Shown piece after piece: positions 17,566-25,803 of a stretch of 32,795 nucleotides of DNA. A model generated the notes under the pieces. It did not search any database. It had not been told where the DNA came from and saw nothing but the letters and a program-made list of their open reading frames with translations. The stretch is taken from positions 1 through 32,795 of the IMG/VR virus record IMGVR_UViG_3300027782_000228. One strand, 5' to 3'. Position 1 is the first letter of the stretch, and each line of letters begins with the position of its first letter. Position numbers and translations under genes: made by a program. The DNA comes from a virus.

Positions 17566-18810
17566 ATGCCAACCCTTGCCGACATTTACAGCGCCATAGA
17601 ATCTGCAAAGCGCAGAGGGTCTGATTTTGTTAGCAATCCTGTAACTAGCTTACAACAAATGCTAGGTAGTGCAAATGATCGAGCAAGGGATTACAACCAG
17701 CAAATGGTGCAAGCCGCCCAAGGATTTGGTGCGCCAGTAAGTGGACAGCAGGCTACGCAAGAACAGCAAGCAGCATTGCAAAACACAGCAGAAACATTTG
17801 CTAATGCCTATAACCCTGCTGGCATTTTTATTCCTGCGGCTAAAGAAATTGCATTCAAAGCGGCAATGTTAGAAAAAAAGGGATTGAATCCAAAAGAAAT
17901 TTGGGAAAAACTAAAAGTGCATCGTGGCGCAAATGATAACCAATGGCGGCAAGAAGTTGGAGATAGTGCCGCAAGTCTTAAAGGTGGTGAAACATTTCAT
18001 GATGCAGTAATGAACCAAATGACAAAATTAGGTAAAGACAAAACAGCAGAACCTGTAACTGTTGGGGATGTATTTGAACATCCTGAACTTTTTAAAAAAT
18101 ATCCAGAATTAAAAGATATTGAAGTCAGATTCCATCCAGAAGATAGCAAATCCTCTGGCACAAGTGCTCTTCCAGAAGAGGGTAAAGGATGGATTCAATT
18201 AAAAGGTAGTTTAAACAAAGATCAAGCAAAAGATGTAATGCTTCATGAATTACAGCATCCTATACAAGAAGCTGAAAATTGGGCGGTTGGCGGTTCTGCT
18301 GTTGATTTCCAACACCAAGATGCGGCAAAGAAAGCTAGAAATATTCTAGGATGGCGTAAAGAAGTAGAAGCAACCGCTGAAAGAATGGGGATGACTCCTG
18401 CCAATAATTCAGATTGGTTTAGAAATGCTGAAAACAAATTAATACAAGATTATTACGATAAAGGGATTGGTAGTTGGTTGCCACATGAAGAAGCTAGATT
18501 TCAAGCAAGCTGGCCTGCATATAGTAAAGGCACAGACTCAAGAACACAAGCTGAACAATTAATGCAAATGTATGGATTAGATAAAAAAACCACGCCATAT
18601 AACCCTAATCAAATGTATAGCCGTTTAGGTGGCGAAGTTGAAGCTAGACAAGTTCAACAACGTCAAAATTTAACATCAGATGAAAGACAAGCCTATTTCC
18701 CTGGCGAATATAAAAGCCAAAACAATCCTTATGGTTACGATACTCCATTAAGTGATATGCTTTACCTTAATCGGCAAGGCTATTACAAATCACAGGATTT
18801 AGCTAAATGA
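17566..18810 (+). CDS. Zincin-like metallopeptidase domain protein
   Basis: This 414-residue protein has a helical N terminus (about 1-110), a central beta region ending GKGWIQLKGS, then DVMLHELQHPIQEAENW with HELxH zinc-site residues His227, Glu228 and His231. A YSRLGGEVEARQVQQR segment (about 351-366) has Glu357/359 as a possible third ligand. This HELQH ... GEVEAR pairing is known from metallopeptidase domains in large polyvalent proteins of phages and mobile elements. In phages it may process a virion protein or act in the host. It lies immediately before terminase, and its sequence looks more AT-rich and simpler in codon use than terminase, hinting at a separate origin. It ends by ATGA overlap. 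Confidence 0.78.
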   Translation: MPTLADIYSAIESAKRRGSDFVSNPVTSLQQMLGSANDRARDYNQQMVQAAQGFGAPVSGQQATQEQQAALQNTAETFANAYNPAGIFIPAAKEIAFKAAMLEKKGLNPKEIWEKLKVHRGANDNQWRQEVGDSAASLKGGETFHDAVMNQMTKLGKDKTAEPVTVGDVFEHPELFKKYPELKDIEVRFHPEDSKSSGTSALPEEGKGWIQLKGSLNKDQAKDVMLHELQHPIQEAENWAVGGSAVDFQHQDAAKKARNILGWRKEVEATAERMGMTPANNSDWFRNAENKLIQDYYDKGIGSWLPHEEARFQASWPAYSKGTDSRTQAEQLMQMYGLDKKTTPYNPNQMYSRLGGEVEARQVQQRQNLTSDERQAYFPGEYKSQNNPYGYDTPLSDMLYLNRQGYYKSQDLAK

Positions 18811-19226
18811 TAGACATTGTTCCCGTCCTAGAAAAACGTCCAGTAGGTCGCCCAACCCTATATGACCCCGCATATTGCGAGACTGTCAGGGATTTAGGGC
18901 GCATCGGCAAATCTGTTGAGCAAATCTGTTATCAGCTTAATGTAAGTCTTAGAACCATTTACTTATGGCGAGATGCTCACGAAGAATTTCTACACGCCTT
19001 GGACGATGCTAAGACTTATGAGCAAGCATGGTGGGAAGAACAAGCCGCTGCTTACATGGTTGAGAACAAAGAAAGCGATAGGCTGAATTCAACATTGTGG
19101 TCAAGGTCAATGGCTGCAAGGTTTCCAAAGAAGTATCGGGAAAGCACAAAACAGGAAATTACGGGTGCAGACGGTGCGCCACTGCTCACAGGCATTCAGG
19201 TGACATTTGTAAAGCCAAATGAGTGA
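18807..19226 (+). CDS. Terminase small subunit
   Basis: This 139-residue protein (P22 gp3 has 162) reads KRPVGRPTLYDPAYCETVRD, then GKSVEQICYQLNVSLRTIYL as a helix-turn-helix, and AWWEEQAAAYMVENKE. This matches the small terminase family with a GRPxxYxP..C opening. It binds the pac/cos site and directs the large subunit to start packaging. It overlaps both neighbours (4 and 8 bases), as expected for a terminase pair. Confidence 0.87.
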   Translation: MIDIVPVLEKRPVGRPTLYDPAYCETVRDLGRIGKSVEQICYQLNVSLRTIYLWRDAHEEFLHALDDAKTYEQAWWEEQAAAYMVENKESDRLNSTLWSRSMAARFPKKYRESTKQEITGADGAPLLTGIQVTFVKPNE

Positions 19227-20493
19227 TGTTGCCAGTGCCATTGCCAACGCTGAGTTTCCAATCAAGCTGCAAGGCTTATTCCAACCGTCCCGCTACAAGG
19301 TAGCCTATGGCGGCAGGGGTGGCGCTAAGTCATGGGGGATTGCTAGGGCGTTGCTAATCAAAGGGGCGAAAGACTCAATCCGCATCCTGTGCGCCCGAGA
19401 GTTCCAGACCAGCATCAAGGATTCAGTCCACAAGCTACTGTCAGACCAGATCGAAGCCCTTGGCTTAATGGGGTTTTATGAGATTACCCAGAACAGCATC
19501 AGAGCCAAGAACGGGACAGAGTTTGCCTTTGTTGGCCTCAGAAACAACGTAGCCAACATCAAATCCTATGAGGGTGTCGATATTGCATGGGTTGAGGAAG
19601 CACAGACCACAAGCCGCCTTAGCTGGAACATCCTAATACCTACCATCCGAAAACAGGGCAGCGAAATATGGATTTCGTTTAACCCCGAGTTAGAAACAGA
19701 CGAGACTTACCAGCGGTTTGTGCTAAAACCCCCTGATGACTGCATCCAGATCAAGATCAACTGGTCAGATAACCCTTGGTTTCCCGAAACCCTGCGGCTG
19801 GAAAAGGATGCGCTGAAAGAACGAGACGAGGAAGCCTATAACCAAGTCTGGGAGGGTTTGTGCCGCCAGACAGTGGACGGTGCAATCTTTGCCAAGGAAA
19901 TGCAGCAGGCCGAGAAAGATGGGCGCATCACCCGTGTGGCTTATGACGCAACCAAGCCAGTTCATGCGGTATTTGACTTGGGCTGGTCAGACAGCACCGC
20001 TATCTGGTTCTTGCAGTTTGTGGGGATGGAGACTAGGCTAATCAGATACATTGAGGACAGTCAGAAAACCATCAGCTACTATTTGGCAACCATGCAAACC
20101 TACGGGTATGTGTACGACACCATCTGGCTACCCCATGACGCTGAGAACAAGACACTAGCAGCCGCAGGACGGTCAATTGATGACATTGTGAGGGCAGCAG
20201 GGTACAAGACCCGCATCTTGCCTAAAGTGCCGATTGTGGACTCAATCAACGCCGCCAGAACAATATTCCCAAGCTGCTGGTTTGACCGTGAACACGCCGC
20301 CGATGGCCTAGCTTGCCTGCGCCACTACAGATATGAGGTAGACGTAGACACAGGTCAATTCAGCAGAACACCGCTACATGATCATTATTCGCATGGGGCT
20401 GACGCATTTAGGTACATTGCCCTTATGATTAAAGAGCCTGCAAAGCGCAAGAAACAAGAGCAGATTGCCAATGTTGGCAGTTGGATGGGATAA
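19219..20493 (+). CDS. Terminase large subunit
   Basis: This 424-residue protein has the ATPase Walker A GGRGGAKS (31-38), Walker B VDIAWVEEA with catalytic Glu126, and motif III ISFNP (about 152-156). The C-terminal RNase H-like nuclease has Asp253 in VFDLGWSDS, Asp307 in LPHDAEN and Asp395 in HGADAFRY. It is a packaging motor and headful/end-generating nuclease of the P22/PBSX type. All motifs are intact. It would act with the small subunit and the portal encoded 27 bases downstream. Confidence 0.96.
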   Translation: MSDVASAIANAEFPIKLQGLFQPSRYKVAYGGRGGAKSWGIARALLIKGAKDSIRILCAREFQTSIKDSVHKLLSDQIEALGLMGFYEITQNSIRAKNGTEFAFVGLRNNVANIKSYEGVDIAWVEEAQTTSRLSWNILIPTIRKQGSEIWISFNPELETDETYQRFVLKPPDDCIQIKINWSDNPWFPETLRLEKDALKERDEEAYNQVWEGLCRQTVDGAIFAKEMQQAEKDGRITRVAYDATKPVHAVFDLGWSDSTAIWFLQFVGMETRLIRYIEDSQKTISYYLATMQTYGYVYDTIWLPHDAENKTLAAAGRSIDDIVRAAGYKTRILPKVPIVDSINAARTIFPSCWFDREHAADGLACLRHYRYEVDVDTGQFSRTPLHDHYSHGADAFRYIALMIKEPAKRKKQEQIANVGSWMG

Positions 20494-20520
20494 TCCCCCA
20501 ATGAGTACAAAGGGCTAAAA

Positions 20521-22734
20521 ATGTCTGACTATCAAGCACAAACATCAAGTGCCGACACACGCATCAACGAAGCCATTAAGTTTTGGCGGCTAGTTAACGA
20601 TGCTGACAGTAATAACCGAGCCGAGGCGCTGAACGATATTAAGTTTGCCGCGGGTGACCAATGGCCTGTTGAGATACAGAACAGCCGAAACGTAGAAGCT
20701 AGGCCGTGCCTGACCATCAACAAGATTGATGCCTACATTCGCCAAGTCACCAACCAGCAGCGCCAGCAGCGTCCCCGTCTTAAGGTACAAGCTGTTAATA
20801 ACTTGGCTGATTACAAGGTTGCCCAAGTCATTGAGGGCATCATGCGTCACATTGAGGTCAACTCCAATGCCGACACCGCCTATGACACTGCCTTTGACTA
20901 TGCCGTGCGTATGGGTTGGGGCTACTGGCGCATCAATACTCGATACACCAGTGAAGATTCGTTTGACCAAGAAATCTACATTGACACCATCGACAACCCG
21001 TTTACAGTGTACTTTGACCCGAATTCTGTGTTGCCTGATGGGTCGGATGCCGAGCGTTGCCTTATTACCACAGTGCTGGACAAAAAGATATTTCGGGAAA
21101 TGTACCCAAATGCAGATGATGGGGCATCGTTTGCCCAACGGTCTACAGGGGATGACACCGCAAGCTGGGTAACCAAAGAGGATATTCGCCTTGCTGAATA
21201 CTTCTATATTGAACGTGAAAAAGCCAAGCTGTATTTGCTGAGTGACGGTTCAAGACACTTTGCCGACTCTAATTCATTCTTTGAACGGGTAGAAGCGGCA
21301 GGGTTGACGGTGCTTGACCAACGGGAATCGTTTCGCAAGGCCGTTAAATGGGTCAAGATGACCGCAATGGAAATTATTGAGGAGAAGACATGGGCGGGTA
21401 AATATATCCCCGTTGTGCCTTGCTACGGTGCTCAGGTCATTGTGGACGATAAGCGCAAGAAATACGGTTTGGTGCGGTTTGCAAAAGACCCACAGCGTAT
21501 GTACAACTTCTGGCGCACCAGCATGACCGAGAGCATTGCCCTTGCACCTAAGGCTAAATGGCTGCTGGCTGAGGGACAAGACGAGGGTCATGAAAGCGAA
21601 TGGGCGCTGGCTAACATTAAGTCAAGCCCTGTGCTGCGCTACAAGCAAAAAGACATTGACGGCGCACCAGCCCCTGTGCCGCAGCGTCTACAGCCTGAGC
21701 CGCCACCTATGGGCATCATGGAAGCCGCTGGCGCAATCTCTGCTGATTTGCAGATGGTTCTGGGTATCCTTGACCCTAACCAATTGCCAAGCGGCAATAT
21801 ATCGGGCAAAGCCTTGGCGGGTCAGCAAAATCAGGTTGACCTGTCTAACTTCCACTTTTACGACAACATGACCCGTTCCATTCGGCACACGGGCAAGATC
21901 ATTCTTGATTTAGTGCCAAAAATCTACGACACCCAGCGGGTAATGCGGATCATTGGCAGTGATGGTCAGCCGAGCATGGAGACTATCAACGAGCAGAAAA
22001 CCACCGATGATGGCGTTCAAACGGTGCTAAATGATGTGACTGTGGGCGAATATGACGTAGTGATGGACACAGGGCCAGGCTTTATGACCAAGCGCCAGCA
22101 AGCCGTTGATGCATTGATGCCGCTGATGGCAAAGCCTGAATTGTTCAATGTGGCGGGTGACTTGGTGTTTAGGAATATGGATTTCCCTGGCGCTGATGTG
22201 ATTGCGGACCGCCTTGCCGCAATGAATCCGCTGGCGCAGATTGACGAGAAATCAGATGTGCCGCCGCAAGTACAAATGGAATTGGCACAGGCCAAGAAAA
22301 CTGTGCAGGATATGCAAAACCAGATGGCAGCGATGCAACTGGCAATGCAACAACGTGCCGACATTGAGCAAGTCAAGCAAGATTCTGAGACTAAGCGGGA
22401 ACTCATGCGTCAGACCGCCAAGGCACACAACACCGAGACAATGGCTGAAGTTAAGGTCAATGACCAGAACACCCGTGCCATTACCAGCCAGAACAAGACT
22501 GAAATTGAGGCAATTGTTCAACTGTTGTTGCACCGCATGGACACCAGCCGTTTGAATGAAGAAATTGCCCGTAGAAATGCTGAACAGAATCAGTATGCAC
22601 AGTTTGCTGAACAAGACATTGCTCAAGGCGCAAACCCGCTAACGCAAGCCTTAATGCCGCAAGCACAACCAATGCAACAGCCGCAAGTGCCACAGGGTCA
22701 GATGCCCCAAGGCGCACCGCCAATGGCGCAATGA
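20521..22734 (+). CDS. P22-like portal protein
   Basis: The 737-residue protein is similar in length to P22 gp1 (725). It follows terminase and opens with INEAIKFWRLVNDADSNNRA and LNDIKFAAGDQWP, and has RPCLTINKIDAYIRQVTNQQ, VYFDPNSVLPDGSDAERCLI, GLVRFAKDPQRMYNFWRTSM and a Gln/Met-rich coiled C terminus. All are typical of P22-type portals, which form the dodecameric DNA channel. The long Gln-rich C terminus (about 590-737) could be a barrel domain extending into the head. No defect was seen. Confidence 0.94.
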   Translation: MSDYQAQTSSADTRINEAIKFWRLVNDADSNNRAEALNDIKFAAGDQWPVEIQNSRNVEARPCLTINKIDAYIRQVTNQQRQQRPRLKVQAVNNLADYKVAQVIEGIMRHIEVNSNADTAYDTAFDYAVRMGWGYWRINTRYTSEDSFDQEIYIDTIDNPFTVYFDPNSVLPDGSDAERCLITTVLDKKIFREMYPNADDGASFAQRSTGDDTASWVTKEDIRLAEYFYIEREKAKLYLLSDGSRHFADSNSFFERVEAAGLTVLDQRESFRKAVKWVKMTAMEIIEEKTWAGKYIPVVPCYGAQVIVDDKRKKYGLVRFAKDPQRMYNFWRTSMTESIALAPKAKWLLAEGQDEGHESEWALANIKSSPVLRYKQKDIDGAPAPVPQRLQPEPPPMGIMEAAGAISADLQMVLGILDPNQLPSGNISGKALAGQQNQVDLSNFHFYDNMTRSIRHTGKIILDLVPKIYDTQRVMRIIGSDGQPSMETINEQKTTDDGVQTVLNDVTVGEYDVVMDTGPGFMTKRQQAVDALMPLMAKPELFNVAGDLVFRNMDFPGADVIADRLAAMNPLAQIDEKSDVPPQVQMELAQAKKTVQDMQNQMAAMQLAMQQRADIEQVKQDSETKRELMRQTAKAHNTETMAEVKVNDQNTRAITSQNKTEIEAIVQLLLHRMDTSRLNEEIARRNAEQNQYAQFAEQDIAQGANPLTQALMPQAQPMQQPQVPQGQMPQGAPPMAQ

Positions 22735-22753
22735 TTGACTGATTCATGATTTC

Positions 22754-22793
22754 GTGGTAAAAACCACAAAACCTTACCAGTTGGGTCAACTGG
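22754..22793 (+). promoter_or_regulatory. Two hairpins in the scaffold leader
   Basis: Between portal and scaffold, GTGGT-AAAA-ACCAC (22754-22767) and CCAGTTG-GGT-CAACTGG (22777-22793) form adjacent perfect stem-loops. No strong T run follows. They may protect or attenuate mRNA or tune translation of the scaffold gene starting at 22816. Confidence 0.45.
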
Positions 22794-22815
22794 GTTAATT
22801 CTTAGGATCAAACCT

Positions 22816-23718
22816 ATGTCAGAAGTACAGGAAGCACCACAAGTGCAACCAAGAGTAGCCGCTAATCTGGTTACTAATGAGAACATGGCTGAATTCACCG
22901 CCAAGAGGCTTGGGTTAGCTGATACAAGCGAGGCTGCACCAGCAGAGCCGCACAATCAGAGTGAGCCAACCGAGAGCGAGAAAGAGGCAACAGCGGTAGA
23001 GGATCGAAAACAGAATCCTAAGTTGGAGAAAAGGTTTTCAGAGATCACTAAGCAGCGTGAAGATGCGCGTAAAGAAGCGCAACAAGAACGTGAAGCTAGG
23101 CAATCACTGGAAGCAAAGTTGCGGGACTATGAGGAAAAAGCAAAGCCTAAAGCTGAGCAAGTAACCGAAGATGAGCCGCAGCCAGAGCAGTTCTCCGATA
23201 TGTATGAATACGCCAAAGCGTTGACAGACTATCGAGTAGATCAGCGATGGAAAGATGAGAAGCAAAAGGAAGTGCAGGCAAAGGTTCAAGCCGAACGAGA
23301 CCAATTGATAAACACTTGGGCAAAGCGGGTTGACTCTGCAAAGAGCGAGATACCAGATTTTGAAGCAATGGTTGGTTCTGCTGATGTTGTTGTGAGCAAC
23401 GAAGTGCGGGACGCAATATTTGAGTCAGAAGTTGGCCCTCGAATCCTGTACCACTTGGCTGAAAATCCAGACATAGCTGAACAACTGCAAGGCATGACTT
23501 TGACAAGAGCCTTGGCTACAATTGGGAAACTGGAAGCAAAGTTTGAAAAGACTGAGCCTCAGACAAAGCCTACTGTTGGAAGAAGTAAAGCGCCAGCGCC
23601 GATCAACCCGATCAAAGCGTCTGCAAACGGGCCAGTTACAGAACTTGATTCAAACCGTCAATTTCATGGCAACTATCAGGCTTGGAAAGCAGCACGACTT
23701 GCAGGGCGAATCCGCTGA
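22816..23718 (+). CDS. Scaffolding protein
   Basis: This 300-residue protein has nearly the same length as P22 gp8 (303). It is acidic and helical, with a long coiled coil (about 75-165: RFSEITKQREDARKEAQQER). Its C terminus is basic (AWKAARLAGRIR), like the coat-binding helix-turn-helix end of P22 scaffold. The order portal, scaffold, coat is the P22 order. It guides procapsid assembly and should exit before DNA enters. AGGA lies eight bases before the ATG. Confidence 0.88.
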   Translation: MSEVQEAPQVQPRVAANLVTNENMAEFTAKRLGLADTSEAAPAEPHNQSEPTESEKEATAVEDRKQNPKLEKRFSEITKQREDARKEAQQEREARQSLEAKLRDYEEKAKPKAEQVTEDEPQPEQFSDMYEYAKALTDYRVDQRWKDEKQKEVQAKVQAERDQLINTWAKRVDSAKSEIPDFEAMVGSADVVVSNEVRDAIFESEVGPRILYHLAENPDIAEQLQGMTLTRALATIGKLEAKFEKTEPQTKPTVGRSKAPAPINPIKASANGPVTELDSNRQFHGNYQAWKAARLAGRIR

Positions 23719-23746
23719 CAACCCAAATCTTTTATAAGGAAATGAA

Positions 23747-24967
23747 ATGAGCAACAATCTGCTTACCATCTCCATGATCACCAACGAAGCGTTGATGGTT
23801 TTGGAAAACGAGTTGACTTTCTCCTCTGAAGTCATGCGTAACTATGATGATCAATTCGCCGTTACTGGCGCAAAGATTGGCGCAACTTTGAACGTTCGCC
23901 GCCCTGGTCGTTTTATCGGTACATCTGGCCCTGCGCTGAATGTCGAAGATTTCAACGAAACCAGCACCCCCGTTACATTGTCTACACAATTCCACGTTGA
24001 TACCCAGTTCACTACTCAGGACTTGGCATTGTCTTTGGATATGTTCTCTGACCGTGTACTGAAGCCTGCTGTAGCTGCTGTAGCCAACAAAATTGACTAT
24101 GACGGTACAACAATGGCGAAGCTGAACACTGCCAACATCGTTGGTACTGCTGGCACACCTCCTACATCACTGTTGACATACCTGACCGCCCAAGCCTATC
24201 TGGACGCAGAGGGTGCGCCCCGTGATGGTCGCCGTTCATGCATTATTGAGCCGTTCACTGGCGCAACAATCGTGGATAGCCTGAAAGGTCTGTTTGTGCC
24301 TAATGACCGTATTGGTATGCAATATAGTAAAGGCATGATGGGTCGTGACTCTGCTGGTATGAACTGGAAGATGGATCAGAACATTTCTGCTCAAACTTTC
24401 GGTACTTACACTGGTACAGCAACAATCAACACAAGCACCGACACTGGCATTTTGACTTCTGGCTGGGCGCAAACTTCTGCACTTACCTTGTCGAAAACTG
24501 GCACATTCATCCCCAACGTTGGTGACACTTTCACCATCGCTAACGTGTATGCTGTCAACCCCCAGAACCGTCAAGCCTACGGTAGCAACAAGCTGCGTAA
24601 TTTCGTTGTCACTGCCATCAGTGGTAATGCCGTTACCGTCAGCCCTGCTGTTATCTCTGCTGGTCAGTTCCAAAACGTGTCCATCACAAGCCCTGGCGCT
24701 TCTGCTGTAACCCCGTTTAACCAAGCTGGCGCAGTGTCACCGCAAAACATCGTTATGCACAAAAATGCTTTCACATTGGCTACTGCCGATTTGGAATTGC
24801 CTGATGGCGTGCATTTTGCTGGTCGTGCAAGCGACAAAGACTTGGGCTTGTCACTGCGTGTTGTTCGTCAATACACCATTAACAACGATTCAATCCCGAC
24901 TCGTGTTGATGTGCTGTATGGATGGGCGCCTCTGTACCCCGAATTGGCTTGCCGAGTGGCTTCCTAA
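23747..24967 (+). CDS. P22-like major capsid (coat) protein
   Basis: This 406-residue protein (P22 gp5 has 430) opens with NNLLTISMITNEALMVLENE and has YDDQFAVTGAKIGATLNVRR, STQFHVDTQFTTQDLALSLD and VADxP-like C-terminal beta strands. This is the pattern of the P22 coat protein family (HK97 fold with an inserted I-domain, here probably about 220-320). It forms the icosahedral shell. AAGGAA lies upstream. High Thr/Ser content in the middle fits the inserted beta domain. Confidence 0.93.
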   Translation: MSNNLLTISMITNEALMVLENELTFSSEVMRNYDDQFAVTGAKIGATLNVRRPGRFIGTSGPALNVEDFNETSTPVTLSTQFHVDTQFTTQDLALSLDMFSDRVLKPAVAAVANKIDYDGTTMAKLNTANIVGTAGTPPTSLLTYLTAQAYLDAEGAPRDGRRSCIIEPFTGATIVDSLKGLFVPNDRIGMQYSKGMMGRDSAGMNWKMDQNISAQTFGTYTGTATINTSTDTGILTSGWAQTSALTLSKTGTFIPNVGDTFTIANVYAVNPQNRQAYGSNKLRNFVVTAISGNAVTVSPAVISAGQFQNVSITSPGASAVTPFNQAGAVSPQNIVMHKNAFTLATADLELPDGVHFAGRASDKDLGLSLRVVRQYTINNDSIPTRVDVLYGWAPLYPELACRVAS

Positions 24968-24994
24968 TCAACCCCATAAAGAAAGGAAACTATC

Positions 24995-25423
24995 ATGGCT
25001 AATATCAATCCAGGCGCAGCACAAACCACCACCAACCATCCGATTAACCTGTCCAGCAATCAAGCAATTCGTTTGATTGCATCAGCACAATCGGTCAACC
25101 TCAACAGCGTAGGCGATACCGTTGCACAAATCCTCGTAGCAGGACGAGTCAGCGTTGCCTATGTGTTGTTGACCAATGCAAGCACCAGCTTGTCTACAGC
25201 GGCATTTGCGGTTTACACCCTGCCTGCTGCTGGCGGCACTGCTGTACTGTCTGCAACCACTCCCACAGGCGCTACCACAGCGGCTAAGGTTGTGAACACC
25301 GCGGCAACTTCAACTGATGCGATTACAGGCCAATACCTGTACATTCGCAACACCACAGCGCAAGCCGCTGCTGCAACCGCTGATATTTTCATCTACGGTT
25401 ACGACCTGACTTTCCTGCCTTAA
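24995..25423 (+). CDS. Head decoration-like structural protein
   Basis: The 142-residue protein directly follows the coat gene, with AAAGGA upstream. It is Ala/Thr/Ser-rich and beta-structured (VAQILVAGRVSVAYVLLTNA, ATADIFIYGYDLTFLP). Position, size and composition fit a head decoration or minor structural protein. No family could be named. It is the last gene before the terminator. Confidence 0.7.
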   Translation: MANINPGAAQTTTNHPINLSSNQAIRLIASAQSVNLNSVGDTVAQILVAGRVSVAYVLLTNASTSLSTAAFAVYTLPAAGGTAVLSATTPTGATTAAKVVNTAATSTDAITGQYLYIRNTTAQAAAATADIFIYGYDLTFLP

Positions 25424-25444
25424 TCGGCATGAAGTAAATGAAAG

Positions 25445-25471
25445 AGCCGCCCTCAAAAGGGGTGGCTTTTT
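25445..25471 (+). terminator. Rho-independent terminator after the head genes
   Basis: AGCCGCCC (25445-25452) pairs with GGGTGGCT (25460-25467), with one G-U wobble, around a 7-base loop and is followed by a run of T. It separates head genes from the tail module. Confidence 0.85.
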
Positions 25472-25484
25472 CTGTTTTGAAGCA

Positions 25485-25490
25485 TATAAT
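25485..25490 (+). promoter_or_regulatory. Promoter -10 element (TATAAT) for the tail module
   Basis: A perfect TATAAT lies 14 bases past the terminator and 22 bases before the next ATG. No good -35 is present at the usual spacing (it would fall in the terminator stem), so activation by a phage factor may be needed. Unlike cro, the downstream gene has a normal GAAAGG site. Confidence 0.45.
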
Positions 25491-25512
25491 TTGATGAACT
25501 GAAAGGTAAGCT

Positions 25513-25776
25513 ATGTCCAATATCACCTATCTTGACGCAACCGCAAAGGTTAAAACTGCGCCAGCAAAATTAAAAGGCATTTTTGTCAGTGCCGCATCTG
25601 ATACCCCCACAATTACTGTTTACGACACACAAACAACAGTCACAGATGTGAAAGTTTTAGACACTTTTACACCTGTGGCAGCAACTAATTACAATTTTTA
25701 CGATGGTTTAAATACCGCAAATGGCTTGTATGTTGTGATTAGTGGCACGGTCAAATGCACTGTTTACTACGAATAA
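25513..25776 (+). CDS. Small structural protein of the tail module
   Basis: The 87-residue protein is beta-rich: YLDATAKVKTAPAKLKGIFV, TPTITVYDTQTTVTDVKVLD and a YVVISGTVKCTVYYE end. This is a compact sandwich-like pattern often seen in small virion proteins of phages next to spike genes. GAAAGG is seven bases upstream. It has no known catalytic or binding motif. Confidence 0.68.
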   Translation: MSNITYLDATAKVKTAPAKLKGIFVSAASDTPTITVYDTQTTVTDVKVLDTFTPVAATNYNFYDGLNTANGLYVVISGTVKCTVYYE

Positions 25777-25803
25777 AACCCACTTAGTTTTTGAGGAAAA
25801 AAT

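Noticed and set aside
20590-21138. 182-codon minus-strand frame inside the portal gene
   Set aside because: It is opposite a clearly recognised portal protein and shows no protein-like motif; open only because of the portal codon bias.
22735-22815. Terminator between portal and scaffold
   Set aside because: The hairpins lack a following T run, and portal, scaffold and coat need to be co-expressed.
24236-24724. 162-codon minus-strand frame inside the coat gene
   Set aside because: Shadow of the coat gene; no start signal and no family resemblance.
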